From an uncultured Eggerthellaceae bacterium (GTDB lineage Bacteria > Actinomycetota > Coriobacteriia > Coriobacteriales > Eggerthellaceae), in NCBI GenBank assembly GCA_934617065.1, contig CAKTTY010000003.1, positions 1-64,000 of the forward strand: a DNA stretch of 64,000 bases. The letters are read 5' to 3'. Each line of letters begins with the position of its first letter. The stretch's first letter is position 1. A model generated the notes under the pieces. The model had not been told where the DNA came from, ran no database searches, and saw only the letters and a list, made by a program, of their open reading frames with translations. Positions 22,055 through 32,200 of the stretch are shown here, piece after piece. Both the position numbers and the translations under genes were made by a program.

Positions 22055-24721
22055 ATGACACCTCTTGCAAAACGACTCCCGCGCGAGTTGCGCCACAATA
22101 TCGGCAAATACCTGGGCATCTTTTTGCTTATGTGCGGAAGCATCGCCCTTACGTCGGGCTTTTTGCTCGCAGCCCATTCCATCGGCTGCCTCATCGATGA
22201 CATGCACGACGAGTACACGATTGAGGACGGCCGCGTGACCACCTCCTTCGAGGCCACCGACGAACAGCTCAAGGCTGCCGAGGACGCGGCGGAGGACGTC
22301 GGCGGCGTTACGCTCTACAAGAACTTCTCTATCGACGCCATCATCAAAAAGGCGGCTGACGACGACGGCACCAAGCGCACCCTGCGCACCTATGCGCATC
22401 GCACCGAGGTTGACATTGCGTCCTACTGCGAAGGCGAGCAGCCTAAGGCGGACGACGAGGTGGCCATCGACCGAGTCTTTGCCACCAACAACGATCTTGC
22501 CGTGGGTGATAAGGTCGAGCTCGAGGGGCGCGCCTACACCATCTGCGGCATCATGACGCAGCCCGATAGCCAGGCGTTGTTTCTCAACAATTCGGACTTT
22601 ACGGTGAACACCATTACGTATGGCGTTGCCGAGGTCACCGACGCCGGTTTTGCCGCGCTCGAGGATGCCGGCGGCGCACCCGCCTACACGTACTCCTTTA
22701 CCTTTAACGACCGCGACCTCTCCACCGCGGACCGCATCGATGCCGAGCAGGATATGGTCGAGGCTCTGACGGACACCGACGCACGCGTCGACGATCTTAC
22801 CGATGCCGATTCTAACCAGGGCATTGGCTATGCGCGCGATGACGTGGACGGCGACTCCACGATGTGGACGACATTGCTCGACATCATCATCGTGATCATG
22901 GCGTTCGTCTTTGTGGTCCTCACCAACGCCACCATCGAGGAGGAGAGCGCCATCATCGGCACGCTGCTCGCCAGCGGCTATCGCCGTCGCGAGATCGTGC
23001 TGCACTACCTTGCGCTTCCCGCCATCGTGGGCGTGCTCGCGGCACTTTTGGGCACCGCGCTCGGCGTTGCGTTCTTTACCGAGCCCATGCGCAGCCTCTA
23101 TTACGGCTCGTACAGTCTGCCGCCCTTCCAGGTGTACTGGAGCTGGGAAATCTTCGTAAAATGCGCCGTGGTTCCCGCCGCCGCGCTCATCCTCATCACG
23201 CTGGTGGGCCTGCTCCGCAAAATGGGCAAGACGCCGCTGCAGTTTCTCCGTCGCGAGGCGAGCGGCAAGTCGGGCACCAAGCGCGGCCTGCGCCTGCCCG
23301 AGCGCATGGGTTTTGTCTCCCGCTTCCGCCTGCGCATCTTCCTGCGCAACCTGGGCAACTTCGCCACGCTCTTCGTGGGTATCGCGTTCGCATCGCTGCT
23401 GATGCTCTTTGGCTTGGCGATTCTGCCCACGATGACGCACTATGCGGACAACCTGGAAACGAGCCTAGTCGCCGAGCATCAGTACACGCTCAAGGCTCCG
23501 CTAGAGCTTGAGGGCACCGCCGAGGAGCGCGAGCAATGGGCGGCGCTCGGGCGCTTGCAGTCGGTGGACGGCGCGCTGCTCTCCGCCGCCCAAGATGCCA
23601 GTGACGAGCTCGATGACGCTGCTGATGCCGCGCAGACAGCAGCCGATGCCGCAGCCAGCTCTCCGTCTGCCGAGAGCCTGTCTGCGATGCAACGCGCGCT
23701 CACAAACGCTCAGGACAAGAAGGATACGTTCTACGCGCACCTCGACGACTTGGCCGATGCCCTTGGCTGCGACCGCGACGAGGCCATCGATCTGATCGAG
23801 AAGGCCTCGAAGATCGACACCGACAACGATGACATTCATCCGGTCAACACGACCGACAACGGTGCGGCTAAGATTGCGCAGGCCGAGAAATACGCCGTTT
23901 ACCAGCTGCAGTACGATCGCGGCGGCGGAAACGGCGAGGAGACGATTTCCGTCTACGGCGTCTCGGCAAATTCGCGCTACTGGAAGGACCTCAACATCGG
24001 CGATGACCGTGTTGTCTTTGGCGGCGGCCTGCTCGACAAGTTTGGCTGGAGCGAGGGCCAGAAGGTTGAGCTCCGCGACAAGTACGAGGCTCAGAATTAT
24101 TCCCTTGAGTACGCAGGCAAGGACTACGCTTGGGGCTCAAAGTCTGACATGAATATCTATATGAGCATCGATGACTTTAACGATCTGTTCGGCAACGATG
24201 CTGCCTACTTCAACGGCTATGTGAGCGATGAGAAGCTCGACCTCGATGCGCGCTACTTTGCAGGCGACACCACGCCCGACGACATGCGTGCCGTGGGCGA
24301 CCAGTTCATCGGCATGATGAGCAAAATGATCGGCATGATGGTCGGGCTCGCGGTGTTTATCTTCCTGCTGTTTATGTATCTGCTGACCAAGGCTGTTATC
24401 GACCATAGCGCCCGGTCGATTAGCTACATGAAGGTCTTTGGCTATCGCGATGGCGAGATCTCACACCTGTACATCCGCTCGATCACGCTGTGCGTGGCAG
24501 CATCGCTCGTGCTGAGCCTGCCGTTGATTATCGGCTCACTCACTGCCATTTTCCGCTCCATGTTGCTCGCCTATAACGGCAATATCGAGATTTACGTGCC
24601 GGGCTGGTCCATGGCGGCGTGCGTGGGCATCGGCTTTGCAACGTACCTGGTCGTGGCGCTGCTGCATATGCGGTCCATCAAGCGCGTGAGCCTGGCCGAA
24701 GCCCTCAAGGTGCAGGAGTAG
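22055..24721 (+). CDS. ABC transporter permease, FtsX/MacB family
   Basis: 888 residues from ATG 22055, directly after the ATPase stop; the upstream open frame overlapping the ATPase is a shadow. Helix 1 (YLGIFLLMCGSIALTSGFLL) is followed by a large extracytoplasmic domain, three helices (about 275-400), a second N-terminal-like helix (FATLFVGIAFASLLMLFGLA), a long second extracytoplasmic domain with an Ala/Asp-rich helical hairpin, and three final helices. Two FtsX modules are visible, ending KRVSLAEALKVQE. It forms the exporter with the preceding ATPase. The GC-rich codons point to recent acquisition. Confidence 0.9.
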   Translation: MTPLAKRLPRELRHNIGKYLGIFLLMCGSIALTSGFLLAAHSIGCLIDDMHDEYTIEDGRVTTSFEATDEQLKAAEDAAEDVGGVTLYKNFSIDAIIKKAADDDGTKRTLRTYAHRTEVDIASYCEGEQPKADDEVAIDRVFATNNDLAVGDKVELEGRAYTICGIMTQPDSQALFLNNSDFTVNTITYGVAEVTDAGFAALEDAGGAPAYTYSFTFNDRDLSTADRIDAEQDMVEALTDTDARVDDLTDADSNQGIGYARDDVDGDSTMWTTLLDIIIVIMAFVFVVLTNATIEEESAIIGTLLASGYRRREIVLHYLALPAIVGVLAALLGTALGVAFFTEPMRSLYYGSYSLPPFQVYWSWEIFVKCAVVPAAALILITLVGLLRKMGKTPLQFLRREASGKSGTKRGLRLPERMGFVSRFRLRIFLRNLGNFATLFVGIAFASLLMLFGLAILPTMTHYADNLETSLVAEHQYTLKAPLELEGTAEEREQWAALGRLQSVDGALLSAAQDASDELDDAADAAQTAADAAASSPSAESLSAMQRALTNAQDKKDTFYAHLDDLADALGCDRDEAIDLIEKASKIDTDNDDIHPVNTTDNGAAKIAQAEKYAVYQLQYDRGGGNGEETISVYGVSANSRYWKDLNIGDDRVVFGGGLLDKFGWSEGQKVELRDKYEAQNYSLEYAGKDYAWGSKSDMNIYMSIDDFNDLFGNDAAYFNGYVSDEKLDLDARYFAGDTTPDDMRAVGDQFIGMMSKMIGMMVGLAVFIFLLFMYLLTKAVIDHSARSISYMKVFGYRDGEISHLYIRSITLCVAASLVLSLPLIIGSLTAIFRSMLLAYNGNIEIYVPGWSMAACVGIGFATYLVVALLHMRSIKRVSLAEALKVQE

Positions 24722-24967
24722 TCATCGGAGACGGCATCAACGACTGGGCGCCGCGCTTGACTTCAACCCCACTTCAGCGGGTGCCTTCCTCTATGCCTGT
24801 AGCGCCGTATAGACCGAGGGGATATATCCATGGCCGCAACTGCGCCCGCCGCACCCGCCGCTTCACCAACCTGCGCGCACGCCAACAACTTGCACTCACC
24901 CTTCTGCTGCAGAATGCCATGCGATACCTGATACATTTAGCACAGCACGAAAGGAGTCGAAGGAACC
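24722..24967. other. Intergenic region before Crp/Fnr gene
   Basis: No gene is recognised in 246 bp. The first half has the GC-rich character of the ABC operon; the second contains CGAAAGGAG, the ribosome site of the next gene. This is a plausible right end of the GC-rich segment. Confidence 0.4.
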
Positions 24968-25627
24968 ATGACCGAACGCATCGTAGAGCAACTCCCCTTC
25001 TGGGATCATCTTTCCTCGAAGGAAAAAGCGCTCGTATCGGAGCGTTCTTTCCTTCGTATGTTTAGCGCCAATCAGCTAATCAGCAACACCGACAACTCCT
25101 GCACCGGCATCGTATTCATTGTTCGCGGAGGAATCCGCACCAGCCTAATCTCTGAAGAAGGTAAAGAAATAACGCTCTTCAGGCTGGGCAGCGGTGAATG
25201 CTGCGTTACCACCGCTTCTTGCGTTATAAAGCAAATATCCTTTGGCACGCTGGTAACCACAACGGAAGAATCCACGCTTCTTATTGTGCCCGCCAGCCTT
25301 TGCGAACACCTAACCACTAACAACATCTATGTCAAAGCCTTCATGCTCGAGGTTGAAGCGGAACGCTACTCCCAGGTTGTGCGCGTGCTGCAACAAATGC
25401 TATTCAAGCGGCTAGACCAGCGCGTGGCTAGCTACCTAATTGAACGCGCCCAAGCATGCGGCTCCCCCGAACTGAAAATCACTCAAGACGAATTAGCGCG
25501 CGATATCAACTCTGCCCGCGAAGCGGTAACGCGCGTGCTGCACCGCCTTGCCGGCGATGACCTTGTCGAAGTAAAGCGTGGACGCATTCTTATCCTTAAC
25601 GAAAACGGCTTACGCCAACTGGCATAG
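24968..25627 (+). CDS. Crp/Fnr-family transcriptional regulator
   Basis: 219 residues. Cyclic-nucleotide-binding-type beta-roll at 1-115 (IVFIVRGGIRTSLISEEGKEITLFRLGSGECC), a long dimer helix (EAERYSQVVRVLQQMLFKRLDQRVASYL), then a Crp-type winged helix (ITQDELARDINSAREAVTRVLHRLAGDDLVEV). There is no N-terminal Fnr four-Cys cluster, but ECCVTTASC lies in the effector domain and could sense redox or sulfur species. It immediately precedes rhodanese and CoA-disulfide-reductase-like genes, with a palindrome between, so it probably controls them. Confidence 0.92.
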   Translation: MTERIVEQLPFWDHLSSKEKALVSERSFLRMFSANQLISNTDNSCTGIVFIVRGGIRTSLISEEGKEITLFRLGSGECCVTTASCVIKQISFGTLVTTTEESTLLIVPASLCEHLTTNNIYVKAFMLEVEAERYSQVVRVLQQMLFKRLDQRVASYLIERAQACGSPELKITQDELARDINSAREAVTRVLHRLAGDDLVEVKRGRILILNENGLRQLA

Positions 25628-25712
25628 CCCAAAACCCGAAACAACGCGCTCAACCGCCACGCACCCCCAGTTTCACCCCCTACCCGCCAGCCAAGAAATA
25701 TCCCCCCTGAAG

Positions 25713-25725
25713 GTGACCTAGTCAC
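25713..25725 (+). promoter_or_regulatory. Palindrome, likely Crp/Fnr-family site
   Basis: GTGAC-CTA-GTCAC lies 61 bp before the rhodanese start and 86 bp after the regulator stop. It resembles a TGTGA...TCACA half-site pair with shorter spacing. Confidence 0.45.
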
Positions 25726-25785
25726 AGAACGGGCATGCGGATACTTGGCATACTTGCGTTAAGCAAAACAGCAAAGGAGTTAGCA

Positions 25786-26106
25786 ATGGGACTGTTCGAC
25801 CTATTCACAGGCGCAAACATCAACAAAGGGGTTGAAGAGTGGCAAGCCACCGAAAACGCCGTACTGCTGGACGTAAGAAGCGCAAGCGAATACCAGCAGG
25901 GCCATATTCCCGGCAGCGTAAATATCCCCCTCGACAGCATTAACCGCGTACTGAAGAAGTACCCACAGAAGGATACTCCGCTGTTTGTCCATTGCCTAAG
26001 CGGTGGCCGAAGCGGGCAAGCCGTTGGCTTTCTGAAACGCGAAGGGTACACCAACGTAAAGAACATTGGCGGCATAAACAGCTACACGGGAAAGGTGGAG
26101 CGTTAA
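25786..26106 (+). CDS. Rhodanese-like sulfurtransferase
   Basis: 106 residues from ATG 25786 (AAAGGAG upstream); the earlier in-frame start has no ribosome site. Single rhodanese domain: LLDVRSASEYQQGHIPGSVNIPL, then the active-site loop VHCLSGGRSGQAV with the catalytic Cys. It moves sulfane sulfur. Two bp separate it from the FAD oxidoreductase, which ends in its own rhodanese domain, so the two form an operon. Confidence 0.93.
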   Translation: MGLFDLFTGANINKGVEEWQATENAVLLDVRSASEYQQGHIPGSVNIPLDSINRVLKKYPQKDTPLFVHCLSGGRSGQAVGFLKREGYTNVKNIGGINSYTGKVER

Positions 26107-26108
26107 TC

Positions 26109-27800
26109 ATGAAGGTTGTAATTGTTGGCGGTGTAGCTGGCGGCGCAACGGCTGCAGCGCGCTTGCGCAGGCTCGACGAACAGGCAGAGATCATTGTTTT
26201 TGAACGGACCGGCTTCGTATCGTATGCGAATTGCGGGCTCCCCTATTACATTGGCGGGGTTATCGAAGAAGAAAGTGCCCTCACCCTGCAGAGCCCCAAG
26301 GGCTTTTGGGACCGCTTCCACATCACCGTGAAAACAAACCACGAAGTAACCGCCATTCATCCAGAAGAGCACACGGTGGAAGTGCATAACCTGGAAACGG
26401 GCGAACACTTCATTGAAACCTACGACAATCTTATCCTTTCGCCGGGTGCACATCCCATTCGCCCAGAACTGCCGGGCATCGATTCCAAGAAGCTGTTCTG
26501 CCTGCGAACCGTGGAAGACACGCTGCGCATCCACAGCTATGTACAGGAGCACAAGCCCGCTAGCGCTGTTGTGGTAGGGGGCGGCTATATTGGCATCGAA
26601 GCAGCCGAAAACCTGCGCAAACTGGGCTTGGAGGTAACGTTGCTTCAGCGCCCGAAGCAGCTGATGAACAACCTCGATTTCGACATGGCAACGTTCGTCC
26701 ACATGAAAATGCGCGATTCGGGCATTAACCTGCACCTTGGCGCAAACGTAACGGGCTTCCAAGAAGTAGATGGCCGCATCGTTACCAACGTTGCAGAGGG
26801 CAGCCCCATCACTGCAGACATGGTGCTGCTAGCCATCGGCGTTATGCCCGAAAGCCATCTCGCAAAAGAAGCGGGGCTGCGGCTTGGCATGAAGGGTGCC
26901 ATTGCGGTGAACGACCGCATGGAAACTTCCGCCCCTGATGTATATGCCGTAGGCGATGCCGTACAGGTAAAGCATCAAGTTACCGGCGAATATGCCGTGA
27001 TATCCCTAGCAGGCCCCGCCAACAAGCAAGGCCGCATCGTTGCCGATGTTATCGCGGGGCTGAACGGCCGCTACAAAGGTTCGCTGGGATCTTCGGCAAT
27101 CAAGGTGTTCGATCTAACGGTTGCCAACACGGGTCTTTCCGAAAAGGCAGCAAGCGCAGCAGGCTACCAGTACGAAAGCGTTGTACTTTCGCCTGGCTCC
27201 CACGCCGGCTACTACCCCGGCGCCACCCCTATGACCATGAAGGTAGTGTTCGAGCAGGAAACCCTGCGCCTACTAGGCGCTCAGATTGTTGGCGGCGAAG
27301 GCGTAGACAAGCGCATCGACGTGCTGGCAACAGCCATTCAAGCAGGCATTCGAGCAGATCAGTTGAAGGATTTGGATCTGGCGTACGCCCCGCCGTATTC
27401 TTCTGCGAAAGACCCAGTAAATATGGCTGGTTTCATGATTGAAAACCTAGCAACCGGCATTGTTAAGCAGTGGCATTGGGGCCAAGAACCAAGCTTGCCC
27501 CGCGATGGAAGCGTGCAATTGCTGGATGTTCGCACGGTTGGCGAATACGAGCGCGGGCACATCGAAGGCTTCACGAACATTCCCGTTGACAGCCTGCGCG
27601 ACAACCTAGGCGAACTAGACCCTTCAAAGCCCGTCTACGTTATTTGCCAGAGCGGCGTACGCAGCTACATTGCGAGCCGGATCTTAACGCAGCGTGGTTT
27701 TGACTGCTTTAACTTTTCGGGCGGCTACCGTTTCTTCGCAGCCGTTACCAAAGAACGCCGCGCCAGCAACAACGTAATGCCCTGCGGCATGGAGCAATAA
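26109..27800 (+). CDS. CoA-disulfide-reductase-like FAD oxidoreductase with C-terminal rhodanese
   Basis: 563 residues from ATG 26109 (GGTGGAG upstream). FAD-binding N-terminus MKVVIVGGVAGGATAAARLR; active-site Cys in SYANCGLPYY, as in CoA-disulfide reductases and polysulfide/persulfide reductases; NAD motif VVVGGGYIGIEAAENL; second FAD motif DVYAVGDA. Residues about 465-555 form a rhodanese domain with the Cys in VYVICQSGVRSY. Fusions of this kind act on CoA disulfides or persulfides and help with oxidative or sulfur stress. Downstream is a small GGTTTC...GAAACC hairpin (27801-27823) facing the convergent flavodiiron gene. Confidence 0.92.
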   Translation: MKVVIVGGVAGGATAAARLRRLDEQAEIIVFERTGFVSYANCGLPYYIGGVIEEESALTLQSPKGFWDRFHITVKTNHEVTAIHPEEHTVEVHNLETGEHFIETYDNLILSPGAHPIRPELPGIDSKKLFCLRTVEDTLRIHSYVQEHKPASAVVVGGGYIGIEAAENLRKLGLEVTLLQRPKQLMNNLDFDMATFVHMKMRDSGINLHLGANVTGFQEVDGRIVTNVAEGSPITADMVLLAIGVMPESHLAKEAGLRLGMKGAIAVNDRMETSAPDVYAVGDAVQVKHQVTGEYAVISLAGPANKQGRIVADVIAGLNGRYKGSLGSSAIKVFDLTVANTGLSEKAASAAGYQYESVVLSPGSHAGYYPGATPMTMKVVFEQETLRLLGAQIVGGEGVDKRIDVLATAIQAGIRADQLKDLDLAYAPPYSSAKDPVNMAGFMIENLATGIVKQWHWGQEPSLPRDGSVQLLDVRTVGEYERGHIEGFTNIPVDSLRDNLGELDPSKPVYVICQSGVRSYIASRILTQRGFDCFNFSGGYRFFAAVTKERRASNNVMPCGMEQ

Positions 27801-27833
27801 GGTTTCGGAGTTCAGGGAAACCGCCCATCTGCG

Positions 27834-28994
27834 TTATTCGGAGAGCTCGTTGGCAAGGGCGGCTATTTGGGCACGCGCAGCTTCATCGACAGAGCCACGC
27901 ACGGTTACTACGGTTTCCGCAAACTCGATACCGGCCATCTGCTCCACCTGCGCACGCATTGCCTTAGCGGCTACTGGAGCCCAGGTGCCAGATTCGATGA
28001 AGGCCACCTTGCGGTTTTGATACGCGTGCTCGGCAAGCGTATGGATGAACGTGGTCATAAACGGAAACATATCCCCCGAATAGGTAATGCTTGCAAGCAC
28101 CAAGCGATCATAGCGGAACGCATCCTCCACCGCTTCGGCCATGTCGTCGCGCGCCAAGTCGAACAGCGAAACAGTTTCGCCTTTTTCCCGAAGGACACCA
28201 GCCAGCTCTTCTACGGCCTGCTTGGTATGGCCATACACACTCGCATACGCGATGGTTACGCCATGATCTTCGGGTTCGTAATTAGACCAGGTGGTGTACG
28301 TTTCCACGTAATACGTCAGGTTTTCAGAGAGCACAGGGCCGTGAAGCGGGCAGATGTATTCGACATCAAGCGCAGCAACCTTCTGCAGAACAGCCTGTAC
28401 GTTCTTGCCGAACTTGCCCACAATTCCGAAATAGTAGCGGCGCGCTTCGCATGCCCAGCCTTCAGGATCCTCGATATCATTTGCTCCGAACTTGCCAAAG
28501 GCATCCGCAGAAAATAGCACCTTATCCTGCGAATCGTAGGAAAACATGACTTCGGGCCAATGCACGTTAGCTGCGCCGATAAAACGAAGAGCGCGCCCGC
28601 CAAGATCAAGCTCAAAGCCTTCCCTGCACACAATCTGACGATCGGAGAAATCGGTGCCAAAATAGGCAGCCATCATCTTGAAAGCCATCTTCGAAGCCAC
28701 AATTTTCGCCTGAGGGTATTGCTCCATAAACGCGGCAATTCCAGCGGAATGATCAGGTTCCATGTGATGGACAATCAGATAATCGGGCGTACGCCCATCA
28801 AGAGCGGCTTCAACGTTACCCAGCCATTCGTCAACGAAATGAGCATCAACGGTGTCGGCGACTGCCACCTTTTCACCGATAACAACGTAGCTGTTGTACG
28901 CCATTCCGTTTTCGCGAACGTCGTACTGCCCTTCGAACAGATCGATATCGTGGTCGTTCACACCCACATACTTGATAGTTTCGGTTACCTGCAT
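27834..28994 (-). CDS. FprA-type flavodiiron protein
   Basis: 386 residues from ATG 28994 (GGGAGC upstream); the open frame extends to 29198, but those residues do not fit the family. The metallo-beta-lactamase domain has the diiron ligands of HHMEPDHS and further His in NVHWPEVM and PLHGPVL. The flavodoxin domain (about 245-386) begins VTIAYASVYGHTKQAVEELA. No rubredoxin or reductase extension. These enzymes reduce O2 to water or NO to N2O in anaerobes. Convergent with the sulfur/redox module, consistent with oxidative-stress defence. Confidence 0.93.
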   Translation of the reverse strand: MQVTETIKYVGVNDHDIDLFEGQYDVRENGMAYNSYVVIGEKVAVADTVDAHFVDEWLGNVEAALDGRTPDYLIVHHMEPDHSAGIAAFMEQYPQAKIVASKMAFKMMAAYFGTDFSDRQIVCREGFELDLGGRALRFIGAANVHWPEVMFSYDSQDKVLFSADAFGKFGANDIEDPEGWACEARRYYFGIVGKFGKNVQAVLQKVAALDVEYICPLHGPVLSENLTYYVETYTTWSNYEPEDHGVTIAYASVYGHTKQAVEELAGVLREKGETVSLFDLARDDMAEAVEDAFRYDRLVLASITYSGDMFPFMTTFIHTLAEHAYQNRKVAFIESGTWAPVAAKAMRAQVEQMAGIEFAETVVTVRGSVDEAARAQIAALANELSE

Positions 28995-29224
28995 GAATAG
29001 CTCCCATCCCGTTGACAACGCACAGCACTTTGCGCCTAGGCCGCATGGAGCCAAGCGCAACCGTAATAGCAATAGCAGCTCAAAAGCTTGTTTAATTGTA
29101 GCGGCGAAAGCCAGCTTAACGCGATTGCAGATACGGCAAGAAAGCACACGGTTACTTTTACTGGCGAACAGCCCCGAAGCGTCTAACGCTTTCCGCAACT
29201 AAATTATCTGCCCCGACTAAATAG

Positions 29225-29255
29225 AAAAGGGAGCGGATTGAACCGCTCCCTACTT
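29225..29255 (-). terminator. Intrinsic terminator of the 1.2-kDa-class surface protein gene
   Basis: Perfect GGGAGCGG / CCGCTCCC stem with a 6-base loop; on the minus strand it is followed by TTTTC. It lies 8-38 bp beyond the stop of the gene starting at 32850. Confidence 0.85.
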
Positions 29256-29262
29256 CTTCGAA

Positions 29263-32200
29263 TTATTTCCTTTTTACGCTATGAGCCCCACGAGGGTGCT
29301 GCGCACGAGATAGCGCGTAGGCACCGCAGGCAACCAATGCCGCAATTACAACAACCGCAAGCCAGAAGAGCACGTTGCTGGAATCTCCGGTTTGGATGCC
29401 CTGAGAACCCTTGCCGTCAACGGAAGAATGGTCGGCACCAGGGTCACCGCTGCTGTCTCCCCCGTTGCTCGGAACATCCGCGTCAGGGTCTAAGGGCGTG
29501 ACGGGAGGATTCTGATTTATTCCGCCATCGCCAGAAGGAACAAAAGTGTTCTTGATCACAAACCCGTTTTCGGCATCACCAGTAATCTCGGCAGAATAGC
29601 CGGGAACGCTTACCTCTTCAACTGAATAGTTCTGACCAACAGGAAGATCTGTAAAAGTGCCTTTCCAATCAGATTGAGCGGTAAGATCCATTGAATCAAT
29701 TATGGTATCGCCATTCTTCAAGTTAACCGTAATCGCTTCAGGTCTGGAAGACTTAGGGTTCGAGCCGTGGTCCCATGTTTTTTCAACAGGGATCTGGCAC
29801 TTATCTTCCTTGCCGATAACCACACCGCCATTGGCGCCGATTCCGCCGCCTAGCTCAGCTTTGTTGTCGGTGATAATCAGCGAAGCAAGATTGCTACCAA
29901 AATCGAATGAGCCATCGGAAGTAACCGCTTTAACCGCCACATTAGGCTTTGCGTCTACAAAAGTGAGCGGATCACCATTGTTTCCGCCTTCAACGAAACG
30001 CGGGACATTGGAATTAATCGCTGCAAACATTCCAGCAGGCTCAAACAGCCCGCCATCCTCATACCAAAGAACCTTGCCACCACCAGGAGCACGATTTGCA
30101 AGAGTCAGGGTATACGGATCGTCCTTAAAGCCGATGAACACAACATCGTCGCCAACGCCATCCGCCTTGTTCTTCGCAATCAAACCGCCATCTTGAACGT
30201 AAGCCTTGCCATCTCCTGTAGGACAGAACCACAAGCCTCCGCCCTGCTTGCTTGCTGAGTTCTGAGTGATGGATGCGTTCTGAACATGAAGAGTGCTGTA
30301 GTAGTCGCGGTTGCCTTCGCTGTATACGCCACCACCCATGCTCCATGCGGTGTTGCCTTCGATAACACCAGCGCTCAAGGTAACGCCATTCGAGTATGAA
30401 TACACGCCACCGCCAGCATAGGCAGTGTTGCCCGAAATGGTTCCGCCCGTCGAAGCAGATCGAGAATTCGCATCGTCTTCGGCCTTCATGGTAAACACGG
30501 TGCCCATTTCAGAGCCCGAACCTTGAACGCCTGGATCAACCACGCAAACGCCGCCGCCCTTGCCGCCGTCCGAAGCGCTGTTGCCGCTAATTTCGCCACC
30601 AGTCATCACGAATTCGGCATTGCCTTCTACATGAACGGCGCCAGAAGGCGTTCGATTACCAAGCTTGTTGCTTGCGTTGCCCTCAATAGAGCCGCCCTTC
30701 ATAAGGAAAGTGGCTCGCTTGCCTTCGCCAGCGTCGGGGCCGTAAACCATAACCGCACTGCCTTGGTAACCGCTGTTGTTAGCGATAGTGCCGCCTGTCA
30801 TTTCCAGGCTGGCATTGCCTATCAGCATTACACCCGCAGAGGAGCAGTAATTACCGTCGCCCTGTGCGCCTGCGACACGATTGCCCTGAATAGATCCTGC
30901 CTGCATCAGAACCTTTGCGCCGTCGGCTGCGTGTACAACACCGCAATAGACTTCATCGATATTGCAGCTTTCAATAACACCACCATTCATGGTAAGCACC
31001 GCTTCAGAACCCGAAAGATTTACAACGCCTGAATTGGTAGAGCGAACCGTGCCATCATATACCGTTGCATCGCCCGAAATAACAAGCGCGCCCTTGCAGT
31101 CGATGATGGCGCCAGCATTGTAACAACCACGCAAAGACACATCCCCCGAAAGCTCAAGGGTGGCACCTTCGGCAACCGAAACCAAGCTTCCTGCAGTATT
31201 CTTCTTCGCCAAGATGGTATGGGGATCGTCGCACGTGATAACGATGTTCTTACCCGCCGGGATGTTCAGGGTGGAACCCAGCTTCACATGCTTCTTAATG
31301 GCAATAGTGGTAGCAACACCATCAGGCGCTTCGTTTACCACCTGCTGAAGCGTTTTAGCGCCAGCCTCTTCAGAAATGGTGTCGTCCACACTATCATCGA
31401 TAGATTCATAGAGGTACACAATCTCAACACCGGAGCCTGGAAGATTATCAGTGCCGGAAATATTATCGGCGCTGTTGTTGATCACGATTTTCGAAACAGA
31501 GCTTTCGCTGAAAGTCTCCTTGCTAATGGAGGTAAGACCGCTACCGATGGTGATCTCCTTCACTCCTCCTGTTTCCTCAAACGCGCCCGTTCCGACAGAG
31601 GTTACGGAATCGGGGATAGCGAAGGTTTCAGGCAAGTCGCACAAAAAGAAGGCATAATCGCCGATGGACTGGAGCGTTACAGGAAGATTATCTTCGATAG
31701 TTGCCCAAATCAAAGCCCATTTGCCGATCGACTCCAAAGAGTCGCTGAACTTTTCAACGGTAACAGGCGCATAGCAGAATGCGTATCCGGGAATCTCGGA
31801 GAGAGACGACAGATCAACGGAGCAGCTAAGGCTCTTGCAGTTATAGAAAGCATAGGAACCTAGCTTAGTTACTGCACTCAAATCAGGGGCATTTTCCAAA
31901 CTGGAGCAATTCTGAAAAGCCGAATCGCCCACTGAAGTAAGCTTGCCCTGCAGCGCCACTTCCGTTAAAGCCTTACATCCAGAAAATGCGCTGCTTCCGA
32001 TTGATTCAATATTGCCCTTAGCGGTAATAGAGGTAAGCGAATCGCACCCCTTGAACATGCTGGAGTGAATAGTCGTAACAGAAGCGGGCAGCGTAATGCT
32101 GGTAAGCGAGCTGCAATCGGAAAACGTACCTCCCACGTTTTCGCCAAACTCCACACCATCGGGAAGGTTGATGGTCTCAAGAGCAGACGCACTCGAGAAA

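Noticed and set aside
21905..23440. 511-codon minus-strand frame opposite the ABC permease
   Set aside because: Low-complexity Glu/His/Gly composition, opposite a gene with clear FtsX-type domains.
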